From NCBI GenBank assembly GCA_017397935.1, contig JAFQHN010000017.1:1-64000 (forward strand): a stretch of 64,000 bases of DNA, given 5' to 3'. Shown here piece after piece: positions 53,917 to 62,837 of the stretch. Below the pieces are notes generated by a model that did no database searches, had not been told where the DNA came from, and saw only the letters and a list, made by a program, of their open reading frames with translations. The translations under genes were made by a program, and so were the position numbers. The stretch comes from Bacillota bacterium. GTDB lineage: Bacteria; Bacillota; Dehalobacteriia; UBA4068; UBA4997. Position 1 is the first letter of the stretch; every line of letters begins with the position of its first letter.

Positions 53917-55683
53917 TCAATACTTCTTTATATACTTGCTCACCGGCTTAAAGAATTGCTGCTGCACGGCTTTCAGGTTGTCCTCGGCCTCGTCCTCATC
54001 CGCACCGGCAATACAGAAGTAAAAACGGATTTTCGGCTCAGTACCGCTGGGGCGCACCTTAATAAAGCTGCCGTCGGCAAAGGTAATGCCCAGCATATCC
54101 ACCTGCGGGAAGTCCAGCGGTTTAAGCTCGCCGTCCACCAACTGCTCGCCCTTGGCATAAAACTCACGCCGTGCCACGGCCATGCCGCCCAAATCTTCGC
54201 GTCTGTCCTCCGCCAAAATCTGCAAAATCTCCTTTATCTGCTCACGCCCGTCCATGCCGGATAACGTCACCGCCACCTGCGCATCCAGATAGTAGCCGAA
54301 CTTCTCATAAATCACATCCAGCACATCCGGCAGAGTCTTATCCAACAGCTCCTTGTAATACAGTGCCGCCTCGGCCACCAGCGCCGCCGCCAGCACGGCA
54401 TCCTTATCCCGCGCATAGGTGCCCTTCAAATAGCCCAGGCTCTCCTCAAACCCCAGCAGAAAAGTCCCCCGGCCGCTTTCCTCCATCAGCTTGATCTGCT
54501 CGCCGATGTACTTAAAGCCAACCGGCACCTCCTTCAAATCAACCCCCAGGGAGGATACCACCTTATTGGCCAGCGCCGTGGATACCACACTCTTTACCAC
54601 CATGCCGTCAATCGGCAGCGTGCCCAGCTCCTTCTCCTGCTTGATGATGTAATAAGCCAGCAGCACACCAACCTGGTTGCCCGTCAGCCGCTTAAATTTA
54701 CCGTTGGCCGTACGGCAACAAACCCCCAAACGGTCGGCGTCAGGGTCGGTCGCCAGCAGCAGATCCACCTGTCCGCCGCCTTCACTCTCAATTTTCTCGG
54801 CCAGCTTTTCGGCCAGCTTCCACGCACCGTCCTCCTCCGGGTTAGGCACGGCCACCGTCGAAAATTCGCTGTCGGCCACCGCCTGTTCCTCCACCAAATG
54901 CAGGTTAACAAAGCCGTTTTCGCGCAAAATCCGTTCCACAGGCGCTTTGCCGGTACCGTGCAGCGGCGTAAATACAATGTTCAGCTTATCCCCACGCGCC
55001 GCCGACATCTGACTGTTCAGCATCTGCTCCCGCACCCGTGCCGTGTAAATATCATCCAACTCGGCGCCCAGCATTTGCAGCAAGCCTGCGCTTTTGGCCT
55101 GCTCAATCGGCATTACCGGCACCTGCCAGCAATTTCGCTCCGCCATCTTGGCCACAATGCGGTCAGCCTGTTCGGGCGGCAGCTGTCCGCCATCCTCCCA
55201 ATACACCTTATAGCCGTTGTACTGCTTGGGGTTATGGCTGGCCGTGATCATAATGCCCGCAATCGCCCCCGTCTGCCGCACCGCAAAGGATAACACCGGA
55301 GTAGGCCGAAGTTCCGCACACAAATAGGCCTTAATGCCGTTGGCCGCCAGCACACCGGCCGCCTCCCGGGCAAAATCCGCCGAAAAACGCCGCGAATCAT
55401 AAGAGATAGCCACGCCGCGCGCCTTGGCCGCCTCGCCGTATTCCGCCACCATATCGGCCATGCCCTGCGTCAGCCGCCGGATAAGATAAATGTTCATGCG
55501 GTTGGTGCCGATGCCCAATTCTCCGCGCATACCGCCGGTGCCAAACTCCAAATCACAGTAAAAGCGGTCGGTGATCTCAGCCTCATCCTCGGCCACCGCC
55601 AGCAGCTCAGCCCGGTCAGCCTCGCTCAGCCAATCCGCCGCCAGCCACTCCTCAAAACGCTCTTTTATCTGCTGTGTCAACAT
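53917..55683 (-). CDS. Phospho-sugar mutase (phosphoglucomutase type)
   Basis: 588 residues, the large PgcA-like class. Catalytic serine in MITASHNPKQYNGYKVYW (about 145), metal loop LLATDPDADRLGVCC (about 308) and sugar-binding FEESLGY (about 410), and the phosphate-binding VRPSGTEPKIRFYF near the end. It interconverts glucose-1- and glucose-6-phosphate or a related hexose. Minus strand, with no clear operon partner. Confidence 0.95.
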   Translation of the reverse strand: MLTQQIKERFEEWLAADWLSEADRAELLAVAEDEAEITDRFYCDLEFGTGGMRGELGIGTNRMNIYLIRRLTQGMADMVAEYGEAAKARGVAISYDSRRFSADFAREAAGVLAANGIKAYLCAELRPTPVLSFAVRQTGAIAGIMITASHNPKQYNGYKVYWEDGGQLPPEQADRIVAKMAERNCWQVPVMPIEQAKSAGLLQMLGAELDDIYTARVREQMLNSQMSAARGDKLNIVFTPLHGTGKAPVERILRENGFVNLHLVEEQAVADSEFSTVAVPNPEEDGAWKLAEKLAEKIESEGGGQVDLLLATDPDADRLGVCCRTANGKFKRLTGNQVGVLLAYYIIKQEKELGTLPIDGMVVKSVVSTALANKVVSSLGVDLKEVPVGFKYIGEQIKLMEESGRGTFLLGFEESLGYLKGTYARDKDAVLAAALVAEAALYYKELLDKTLPDVLDVIYEKFGYYLDAQVAVTLSGMDGREQIKEILQILAEDRREDLGGMAVARREFYAKGEQLVDGELKPLDFPQVDMLGITFADGSFIKVRPSGTEPKIRFYFCIAGADEDEAEDNLKAVQQQFFKPVSKYIKKY

Positions 55684-55800
55684 AATTCTACCACCCTTTT
55701 CATATTAAACAAAAACCTGCTTAGACAAAACTCTGCTGTTATGTTATACTGTTCATACTAATATATTAAGGTGACGGACAAACAATAACGGTTATTTTTA

Positions 55801-56199
55801 TTAAAATTCATCCAACAGTTCCCTGCGCTTTTCATCATATTCTTCCCGGGTTATCAACTGCCGGTCATACAGAGAATTTAATTTTATCAGCTTCGCTTCA
55901 ATATCTTCTCTGTCATCATGGGCTTTCGGCATATCCATACCGTATTCACCGCGTCCATCATATTCACCGTCTTTCCCGTCTTCAATGATGATTTCATGGG
56001 TCGCAATACCCTCGTCGGAAAATCCGTTTTTATAATGAGTAAAAGCTATCACTCCGGCTATCGCAGTCCATACAATACCAAACGGGCCAAATGTCGGTAT
56101 CACAATAAAACAGCCTATTAACACAAACAAAATCCCGATGACAAATCCCATCTTTGATTGCGTTCTTCCGGGTTGTACTTTAATTTTCTTAGGTGCCAT
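55801..56199 (-). CDS. SHOCT-domain membrane protein
   Basis: 132 residues from ATG 56199 (weak GTGGGA site; a GTG at 56223 is the alternative). Two adjacent membrane helices (about 18-34 and 38-54), a charged middle (EIIIEDGKDGEYDGRGEYGMD) and a C-terminal SHOCT helix pair (IEAKLIKLNSLYDRQLITREEYDEKRRELLDEF in shortened form). SHOCT is a short oligomerisation domain often at the ends of unrelated proteins. Role unknown. Confidence 0.75.
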   Translation of the reverse strand: MAPKKIKVQPGRTQSKMGFVIGILFVLIGCFIVIPTFGPFGIVWTAIAGVIAFTHYKNGFSDEGIATHEIIIEDGKDGEYDGRGEYGMDMPKAHDDREDIEAKLIKLNSLYDRQLITREEYDEKRRELLDEF

Positions 56200-56344
56200 A
56201 TCCCACTCATCATCCCTTCTCACATCACAACTTAAACTATCCTTCTGTCACTTATCATTCTAAACAAATCACGCCAAAATAGCAAGTACAGGCGGCAAAA
56301 TAAACCGCAATTTTCCACCCAAATAACATAAAGGAGGCCCCGTT

Positions 56345-57325
56345 ATGACCGCCATCTTAACCCTTGACATCGGCGGCAGCAAAACCGCAATTTCTCTCTG
56401 GCAAGCCACCTGCGCCTGCCCGCGGCTGCTGCACACCGCCGCCGTCCCCACCGATTACACCGATGCCGACGGACTTATCCCCCACCTGCGGCAATTCTGC
56501 CAAACCGTCGCCATAGATAATGACTATAAAAACGACTATAAAATCGAAGCCTGTGCGCTGGCCATAGCCGGCCCCACCAACAGAGCAGACGGCCTGCTGC
56601 GGCTGACCAATAACCCTCTGGTGCTGGATATTACGGAGCTGTACCCGATATTTCCTGCCTGCCGCTTCACCGTCCTCAATGATTTGGAGGCGCTGGCTTA
56701 CGCCCTGCCGCACCTTTCGGCCTCCTCTTTGCAGCAGTTAAACCCCAATGCCGCCCCCAACCCTCACGCCGCCCAATTTACCCGGCTGGCCGCTGCGGTG
56801 GGCACAGGTTTTGGTGCGGCAGCCCTGCTTAACGGCGGCCGTGTTCTCCCCACCGAGGCCGGACATTGCCGCTTTGCCCCGGCAGACGCCGCCCAGGCCA
56901 GGCTGCTGGCCGACCTGCACCTTAACACTATTACCAATGAAACCCTTCTCTCCGGTGACGGTTTAGAGCGTATTTACACCGCACTTAATCTCCAATCCGC
57001 CCCGCTTACCGCTGCCGAAATCAATTCTCGCGCCCAACTTGGCTGCCCTGCCGCACTGGCCGCCACCGATATGTTCAGCAGCTGTCTGGGCACGGCGCTC
57101 GGCAATCTGGCCGTTACCTTTTTGGCCGGCGGCGGTATATTTCTGGCCGGCGGTGTCTGCCAAAAGCTGGGGCCGCTGTTAAACGCCGCGCTGTTAATGC
57201 AGTCCATGGTCATCCCCGGCCCGTTTGCGGCTTATCTGGCAGCGCTGCCCGTCTGGCAGATAACCGACCCCAATGCTGTTTCCCTCGGCGCAGCCGCCCT
57301 GGCCGACCGCACCCTGCTGGGATAA
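56345..57325 (+). CDS. glk: Glucokinase, Glk type
   Basis: 326 residues, ATP-glucokinase of the Glk (E. coli-like) family rather than the ROK type usual in Firmicutes. ASKHA fold: phosphate 1 ILTLDIGGSKTAISLW, AIAGPTNRADGLLRLTNNP, catalytic aspartate in FTVLNDLEALAYALP (about 116), AVGTGFGAAAL and GVCQKLGPLL. The expected SEGGH-type glutamate-glycine motif is TEAGH. GGAGG precedes ATG. Single plus-strand gene between minus neighbours. Confidence 0.88.
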   Translation: MTAILTLDIGGSKTAISLWQATCACPRLLHTAAVPTDYTDADGLIPHLRQFCQTVAIDNDYKNDYKIEACALAIAGPTNRADGLLRLTNNPLVLDITELYPIFPACRFTVLNDLEALAYALPHLSASSLQQLNPNAAPNPHAAQFTRLAAAVGTGFGAAALLNGGRVLPTEAGHCRFAPADAAQARLLADLHLNTITNETLLSGDGLERIYTALNLQSAPLTAAEINSRAQLGCPAALAATDMFSSCLGTALGNLAVTFLAGGGIFLAGGVCQKLGPLLNAALLMQSMVIPGPFAAYLAALPVWQITDPNAVSLGAAALADRTLLG

Positions 57326-57334
57326 TCACAAATC

Positions 57335-57395
57335 AAAAATGCTCCTCTTTGCAAAAAACCGCGGTGCCGCCGTTATCTGCAAAAAGGAGCATTTA
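57335..57395. terminator. Bidirectional terminator between glk and corA
   Basis: AAATGCTCC / GGAGCATTT arms continued by TCTTTGCA / TGCAAAAA, enclosing a GC-rich apex. T-rich on plus (ATTTATTTT), A-rich at the other side. Confidence 0.8.
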
Positions 57396-57397
57396 TT

Positions 57398-58360
57398 TTA
57401 ATGCCATTTATTATAAGAATTCATCTGCCGCAGCAGGAAGAAGCACAGCAGCGAGGCCACCACGCACACCACCAGCACAGTCAGCGTGGTAAACGGGTTA
57501 TCAGCCATCGGCATGGGCACATTCATACCAAAAAAACTGGTGATAAAGGTCGGCACCGCCACAATCAGCGTGATAACCGTCAGAAAATTCATCACCTTGC
57601 TCAGGTTGTTGTTGGATATCGAGGCCAGCGCATCCATCGAGTTTCGCAAAATGGTGGTGTAAATGTCGGCCATCTCCACCGCCTGCTTGTTCTCGATGAT
57701 CACATCATCCAGCAAATCACGGTCCTCTTCATACATCCGTATGGTACGTGTGCGGAACAGCTTCTCCATCACCTTGTCATTAGAACGAAGAGATGTGGTA
57801 AAATATACCAAGCTCTTTTGTAAATTAAGCAGGCTGTTCAGGTCATCATTGTTCATGGCCTGGCGCAAACGGGCCTCCAAGGCCTCATAACGGCGGTTGA
57901 TGTCACGCAGAGATTTCAGGTAAATATTGGTCTGCATCTGTAAAATTTGCAGAATAAGCCGTGTTTTCTTAAAAGTTGCGGCCGATTTGACACGTCCGCC
58001 GGAAAAATTACGGTACAGGTCCAGCTCATTCAAGCTGACCGTCACAATATATTCATCGTTCAACACAATGCCCAGCGGCACGGTGTCATAAAGCACGGCA
58101 GAGCCGGTAATCACCGGCACATTAACGATGATAAGGATTTGGCCGTCATCGGTTTCCACACGGGCCAGCTCCTCATCGTCCAGGGGATAACGGATAAACT
58201 CCTCGGCGATGCCGGTTTGGGCACTCACCAGGCGGATCTCCTCGGGGGTTGGGTCCACCAGATTTATCCAATCGCCCTTTTGCATAGTCCCAACCTGCTG
58301 CATCAGCGGGGTCACGGTCTCGGCTGCACCCTCCATGGGGGTGCGGTAAATTGTCAGCAC
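57398..58360 (-). CDS. corA: CorA family magnesium/divalent cation transporter
   Basis: 320 residues, full length. Long cytoplasmic alpha/beta domain and helices (RDINRRYEALEARLRQAMN), then two C-terminal membrane helices with the selectivity motif as SFFGMNVPMP between them (TM1 about 262-280, TM2 about 292-313). Pentameric channel. GTG 58360 lies 6 bases after AAGGAGGAG. The leader contains competing hairpins that could mask that site, pointing to regulation at translation. Confidence 0.95.
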   Translation of the reverse strand: MLTIYRTPMEGAAETVTPLMQQVGTMQKGDWINLVDPTPEEIRLVSAQTGIAEEFIRYPLDDEELARVETDDGQILIIVNVPVITGSAVLYDTVPLGIVLNDEYIVTVSLNELDLYRNFSGGRVKSAATFKKTRLILQILQMQTNIYLKSLRDINRRYEALEARLRQAMNNDDLNSLLNLQKSLVYFTTSLRSNDKVMEKLFRTRTIRMYEEDRDLLDDVIIENKQAVEMADIYTTILRNSMDALASISNNNLSKVMNFLTVITLIVAVPTFITSFFGMNVPMPMADNPFTTLTVLVVCVVASLLCFFLLRQMNSYNKWH

Positions 58361-58480
58361 AAGGTACTCCTCCTTTTGGTTGGGAGAGCCAAATGCCCAG
58401 CTAAATGCCGCTTTGAGCCCTCCCGTATTCAGTTATGTTGATAATACTTCCGGGGTCGCCCTCCACAGCATTCACCTCTT
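58361..58480 (-). promoter_or_regulatory. Structured corA leader with possible ribosome-site switch
   Basis: Minus strand: GTATT (58447-58443) pairs with AATAC (58429-58425). GGGAG (58424-58420) can pair with CTCCC (58386-58382), or the overlapping CTCTCC (58388-58383) can pair with the GGAGGAG ribosome site (58373-58367). These two pairings exclude each other. A 24-codon upstream frame (58475-58401, GTG start) also crosses it, with a weak ribosome site. No M-box consensus was recognised. Confidence 0.5.
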
Positions 58481-58640
58481 TCCGGGGGATTTAATGATTT
58501 TGTCCGGTGATGTCCGGATTTTATGCTTGACAAAACTGCTTAAATTTGTCTGCACAGTATATCATACCTCTAATTTTGCATTTTTGGTAGTCCTTTTTGT
58601 AAAAAAAACTTGCCGGAACACAGATTTTTTTGTTATTTTA

Positions 58641-58649
58641 TGCTATACT
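58641..58649 (+). promoter_or_regulatory. Extended -10 promoter candidate for glmU-prs
   Basis: TGC-TATACT, an extended -10 box with a poor -35 region (T-run). Transcription would start near 58656, about 290 bases before glmU. Confidence 0.5.
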
Positions 58650-58685
58650 TAAAGTGCTGATGAGGTGCTGACGGGTGTTTTTTGG

Positions 58686-58728
58686 CCGATTGTCAACCAA
58701 ACGGTCATACTCGCGTAAACAATTAACG
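58686..58728 (+). promoter_or_regulatory. Shared 43-bp purine/PRPP leader element, glmU-prs copy
   Basis: GTCAACCAAACG, 9 bases, GCGTAAACA; 31 of 43 bases match the purB copy (36008-36050), with identical spacing. It lies just downstream of the predicted promoter. It does not match the Bacillus PurR box as I know it (AWWWCCGAACWWT). Confidence 0.75.
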
Positions 58729-58943
58729 CCGACAAAACTTATCGTAAGCCGAAACGGGGTATTTAAGCCTAAAATTTGCGGTTTGGATAAGCTTTTGCCG
58801 TAAAATTTAGTTGCAATATGCCAGGCATAGGGATTTCACCCCCTGTTTGGCCGATAAAGCACCGAAGTTACCTTAAAAAAGGTCGGTATAAAAATCAGCA
58901 TATAAAACCGAAAAAATTTGGAAAACCGAAAGGATTTTTGCCG

Positions 58944-60362
58944 ATGAATAATTTGTTTGATATGCCCAAAACCACCGCCGTAATTTTGGCGGCCGGCAAG
59001 GGCACCAGAATGAAATCCACACTCCCCAAGGTGCTGCACAAGGCAGGCGGCCGCACTATGCTGGCCCAGGTGCTGCATCAGGTGCGGGCGGCCGGCATTG
59101 AGGACTGCTGTGTGGTGGTGGGCCACGGTGCCGAGGAGGTGCGTGCCAGCCTGCCCGCAAGCGAAAACCTGCATTTTGCCCTGCAAATGCCGCAGCTGGG
59201 TACCGGCCATTGTGCCCAGCAGGCCCTGCCCCACATCCCCAAGGACAGCGAGGCGGTGCTGTTGGTGTGCGGTGACACCCCCCTGCTGACGGCGGCAACA
59301 TTATCTGCCCTGCAAGAAAAATTTATCTCCACCGGGACGGACGGCCTGATTTTGACGGCCGAGATGACCAACCCCACCGGTTACGGCCGCATTGTGCGCG
59401 GCGAGGACGGCGGTGTGTGCGGCATTGTGGAGGAAAAAGACGCCACCGCCGAACAGAAACGCATCACCGAAATCAACACGGGGGCCTACATCTTCCGCCA
59501 TCAGGTGCTGGCCGATGCGCTGGGCAAGCTGGACAACAACAATGCCCAGGGCGAATATTATCTGACGGATGTTATCAAGATCATCGCGGCGGCCGGCGGG
59601 AAAATCGACACGCTGACCACCGCCGACCCCATGGAAACCACCGGTGTGAATGACCGCGCACAGCTGGCGCAGGCTGCTGCCGAGCTGTACCGCCGCAAGG
59701 CTCATGAGCTGATGGTGGCCGGTGTGACTATCATCGACCCGACCAACTGTTATATTGACCAGCAGGTAGAGGTGGGGCCGGATACCGTTATCTACCCCAA
59801 CTGCCAACTGCGGGGCGAAACCAAAATCGGCAGCGGCTGTGTTATCGACAGTGACTGTATCATCACCGACAGCCAGGTGGGTGACAACTGCACCCTTATC
59901 AAGGCGGTGCTGACCGAGGCGAAAGTGGGCAGCGGCGCCAACATCGGCCCGTTTGCCTATCTGCGTCCGGGAAGCAATCTGGGCGACAAGGTTAAGGTGG
60001 GCGATTTTGCCGAGATAAAGAATGCCAACATCGGGGACGGCAGCAAGATACCGCACCTCTCTTACATTGGTGATGCGGATGTGGGCAGCGGTGTGAACAT
60101 CGGCTGCGGCACCATTACCTGCAATTATGACGGCGTACATAAGTTCCGCACCGTGATTGGCGATAATGTGTTCATCGGCAGCAACACCAATTTGGTGGCA
60201 CCTGTTACGGTGGGCGATGACGCTTTTGTGGGGGCAGGCAGCACCATTACCCGTGATGTGGCCGCCGGTGCGCTGGCTGTGGAAAGAAGCAGGCAGCAGC
60301 AGTTTGACGGCTGGGCAACCGAAAAAAGCCCCAAGGCGCTGGCCGCCAAAAGCAAAAAATAA
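58944..60362 (+). CDS. glmU: Bifunctional UDP-N-acetylglucosamine pyrophosphorylase / GlcN-1-P acetyltransferase
   Basis: 472 residues from ATG 58944 (AAAGGA, 9 bases); ATG 58962 is an alternative. N-terminal uridyltransferase (VILAAGKGTRMKSTLPKVLH; LQMPQLGTGHCAQQALP; LVCGDTPLLT) and a C-terminal left-handed beta-helix acetyltransferase (LRPGSNLGDKVKVGDFAEIKN; FIGSNTNLVAPVTVGDDAFVGAGSTI). Makes UDP-GlcNAc for wall polymers. The predicted leader carries the shared purine/PRPP element. Confidence 0.97.
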   Translation: MNNLFDMPKTTAVILAAGKGTRMKSTLPKVLHKAGGRTMLAQVLHQVRAAGIEDCCVVVGHGAEEVRASLPASENLHFALQMPQLGTGHCAQQALPHIPKDSEAVLLVCGDTPLLTAATLSALQEKFISTGTDGLILTAEMTNPTGYGRIVRGEDGGVCGIVEEKDATAEQKRITEINTGAYIFRHQVLADALGKLDNNNAQGEYYLTDVIKIIAAAGGKIDTLTTADPMETTGVNDRAQLAQAAAELYRRKAHELMVAGVTIIDPTNCYIDQQVEVGPDTVIYPNCQLRGETKIGSGCVIDSDCIITDSQVGDNCTLIKAVLTEAKVGSGANIGPFAYLRPGSNLGDKVKVGDFAEIKNANIGDGSKIPHLSYIGDADVGSGVNIGCGTITCNYDGVHKFRTVIGDNVFIGSNTNLVAPVTVGDDAFVGAGSTITRDVAAGALAVERSRQQQFDGWATEKSPKALAAKSKK

Positions 60363-60547
60363 GGCTGAAAATAAGCGTAGAAGTAAGTTATAGTAAAAAA
60401 GGCGGAAAATATGCAGAAAATTCTGCGGAATATAAGAGGAAAAAAGCGAATTTTGCGGAAGATATATATTACGGAAAAGTTTGTGCAAAATTTATTTTAA
60501 TTTTAATTAAGATTTGGTTGTTTTATTTGAGGAGGTAATTGAAAGAC

Positions 60548-61498
60548 ATGAGTGGCTCTGCATTGAAAATCTTTACCGGCAACGCCAACCCGGAATTGGC
60601 GGCAGAAATTGTAAATTATCTGCAAATTAAGCTGGGTACTGCCAAGGTTTCTCACTTTAAGGACGGCGAGGTACGCCTGGAAATTGGGGAAAGCGTTCGC
60701 GGCAACGATGTATTTATCGTACAGCCGACCTGCACCCCGGTAAACGAGAATCTGATGGAACTGCTGATTATGGTGGACGCCATGAAGCGCGCTTCGGCAA
60801 AATCCGTAACTGCGGTCATCCCCTACTACGGCTATGCCCGCCAGGAGCGCAAACAGAAGGCCCGTGATCCGATCTCTGCCAAGCTGGTGGCCAACCTGAT
60901 TGCTGCGGCCGGCGCCGACCGTGTGGTGGCTGTTGACCTGCACACCAGCGCCATCCAGGGCTTTTTCGATATTCCGGTGGACCATTTGCCGGCTGTACCG
61001 ATTCTGGCTGAGTATTACAAGAAGAAAAATCTGGACAACCTGGTAGTAGCCTCCCCCGACATCGGCGGTGTGGCCCGTGCCCGTAACCTGGCCGAGCGTC
61101 TGAACTGCTCTCTGGCCATCATCGACAAGCGCCGCCCCGAGCCCAACAAGGCTGAGATCATGGGTGTTATCGGCAACGTTGAGGGCAAGAATGTAATTAT
61201 GGTGGACGACATGATCGATACCGCCGGCACCATTACCCAGGGCGCAAACTTCCTGCGTGACCAGGCAGGCGCCAATGAGGTTTATGCCTGCTGCACCCAT
61301 GCCATCTTCACCCCGCCGGCCATTGAGCGCATCAACGCATCCGCATTAAAGGAAGTGCTGATCACCAACACTATTCCGCTGCGCCCCGAAATCTGCGGCG
61401 AAAGCGACAAGATCCGTATCGCATCGGTGGCCCCGCTGCTGAGCGAAACCATTTTGCGTATCCACGAGAATATGTCGGTTAGCCGTTTGTTTGACTAA
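60548..61498 (+). CDS. prs: Ribose-phosphate pyrophosphokinase (PRPP synthase)
   Basis: 316 residues from ATG 60548. Class I PRPP synthase: KIFTGNANPELAAEIVNYL; the flexible-loop region YYGYARQERKQKARDPISAKLV; DLHTSAIQGFFDIPVDHL; PRPP loop VIMVDDMIDTAGTI. GAGGAGG lies 12 bases upstream, longer than ideal; an in-frame TTG at 60539 is closer but too near the site. Linked with glmU as in Bacillus. Supplies PRPP for purine, pyrimidine, histidine and NAD synthesis. Confidence 0.97.
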   Translation: MSGSALKIFTGNANPELAAEIVNYLQIKLGTAKVSHFKDGEVRLEIGESVRGNDVFIVQPTCTPVNENLMELLIMVDAMKRASAKSVTAVIPYYGYARQERKQKARDPISAKLVANLIAAAGADRVVAVDLHTSAIQGFFDIPVDHLPAVPILAEYYKKKNLDNLVVASPDIGGVARARNLAERLNCSLAIIDKRRPEPNKAEIMGVIGNVEGKNVIMVDDMIDTAGTITQGANFLRDQAGANEVYACCTHAIFTPPAIERINASALKEVLITNTIPLRPEICGESDKIRIASVAPLLSETILRIHENMSVSRLFD

Positions 61499-61571
61499 AC
61501 ACCGGCTGAAACAGGCATAATACGCATAAAAACATAAAAAACCATATCCCTATAAGGAGTTTATAAGTTAA

Positions 61572-62810
61572 ATGACTGAACAGAATGTATATGATATTTT
61601 GCAGGAGCGCGGTTACATCGAGCAAAGCACAGATGAAGGCATCCGCGACCTGCTGGGCAAAGAGAAGGTAACCTTTTACATTGGCTTTGACCCGACTGCC
61701 GACAGCCTGCACGTTGGCCATTTTATTCAAATCATGGTTATGGCGCATATGCAGAAGGCCGGACACCGCCCCATCGCCCTGTTTGGCGGCGGCACCGGCA
61801 TGATTGGTGACCCCTCGGGCCGTACCGATATGCGCAAGATGATGACCCAGCAGACGATTCTGGACAACATCGCTGCCTTCAAAAAGCAGATGAGCCGTTT
61901 TATCGACTTTGACAGCGAGGCCGAAAACTGCGCCATCATGGTAAACAACGGCGATTGGCTGCTGGATCTGAACTATGTGGAATTTATCCGCGAGGTGGGC
62001 GTACATTTCTCGGTAAACCGTATGCTGGCCGCCGAGTGCTTCAAAAACCGCATGGAGAAGGGTCTTTCCTTCTTTGAGTTTAACTATATGCTGATGCAGA
62101 GCTATGACTTTGTGAAATTGCAGCGCGATTACAACTGCCAGATGCAGATGGGCGGCAACGACCAGTGGTCCAACATCATCGGCGGTGTGGAACTGAACCG
62201 CCGCATGGACGGCAAGCAGGTTTACGGCCTGACCTTTAAGCTGCTGACCAACAGCCAGGGCAAGAAGATGGGCAAAACCGAAAGCGGCGCCCTGTGGCTG
62301 GATGCCAACAAGACTTCTCCCTACGAATTTTATCAGTATTGGCGCAACATTGATGACGCCGACGTGGAGAACTGTCTGGCCCTGCTGACCTTCCTGCCGA
62401 TGGACGAGGTAAGACGCCTGGGTGCATTGAAAGATGCTGCCATCAACGAGGCCAAGGCTGCACTGGCTTATGAGGTGACCAAGCTGGTACACGGCGAGGA
62501 GGAGGCCAAAAAGGCGGAGGCTGCCAGCAAATCTCTGTTTGGCGGTGCGGCTGCCGGCGGCGACCTGCCCGGTACCGTGATCGCTGCGGCTGATTTGGAG
62601 GGCCTGGACATTTTGGGTCTGCTGAACAAGTGCGGTCTGATTAAGAGCAACGGTGAGGGCCGCAGATTGATTCAGGACGGCGGTGTGTATCTTAACGGCG
62701 AGCGCGTGGCTGACCACACCCGTGCCATTACTGCCGAGGACTTTGCGGACGGCCGTGTACTGCTGCGCAAGGGCAAAAAGGTATATCATCAGGTGACCGT
62801 TGGCGAATAA
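61572..62810 (+). CDS. tyrS: Tyrosyl-tRNA synthetase
   Basis: 412 residues, class I. Signature HVGH within [17 protein letters not shown] (about 47), the KMSKS loop as [14 protein letters not shown] (about 228), [12 protein letters not shown] for tyrosine and [12 protein letters not shown], and a C-terminal S4 RNA-binding domain (about 345-412; [25 protein letters not shown]). AAGGAG lies 12 bases before ATG. No T-box motif was recognised in the short gap after prs, so it may be read from the prs transcript. Confidence 0.97.
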   Translation: MTEQNVYDILQERGYIEQSTDEGIRDLLGKEKVTFYIGFDPTADSLHVGHFIQIMVMAHMQKAGHRPIALFGGGTGMIGDPSGRTDMRKMMTQQTILDNIAAFKKQMSRFIDFDSEAENCAIMVNNGDWLLDLNYVEFIREVGVHFSVNRMLAAECFKNRMEKGLSFFEFNYMLMQSYDFVKLQRDYNCQMQMGGNDQWSNIIGGVELNRRMDGKQVYGLTFKLLTNSQGKKMGKTESGALWLDANKTSPYEFYQYWRNIDDADVENCLALLTFLPMDEVRRLGALKDAAINEAKAALAYEVTKLVHGEEEAKKAEAASKSLFGGAAAGGDLPGTVIAAADLEGLDILGLLNKCGLIKSNGEGRRLIQDGGVYLNGERVADHTRAITAEDFADGRVLLRKGKKVYHQVTVGE

Positions 62811-62837
62811 GCCGACCTTTTGGGAGGACGCAACCGA

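Larger units (their letters stand above)
58361..58943. other. 583-bp divergent intergenic region between corA and glmU
   Basis: Holds the corA leader (58361-58480), a TCCGG-6-CCGGA hairpin (58503-58518), an extended -10 promoter for the plus strand (58641-58649), the 43-bp shared element (58686-58728), a CTTATCGTAAGCC copy (58738-58750) related to the repeat at the right end of the window, and an A-rich stretch. A plus-strand open frame crosses it but has no ribosome site. Confidence 0.7.

Noticed and set aside
58361-58480. M-box (ykoK) magnesium riboswitch upstream of corA
   Set aside because: The consensus bases as I remember them are not present. I kept only the unclassified leader call.
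58380-58652. Plus-strand 90-codon frame between corA and glmU
   Set aside because: No ribosome site. It covers the corA leader and a promoter region, and its product is low-complexity and unlike any family.
61499-61571. T-box leader for tyrS
   Set aside because: The gap after prs is only 73 bases and shows no T-box core.
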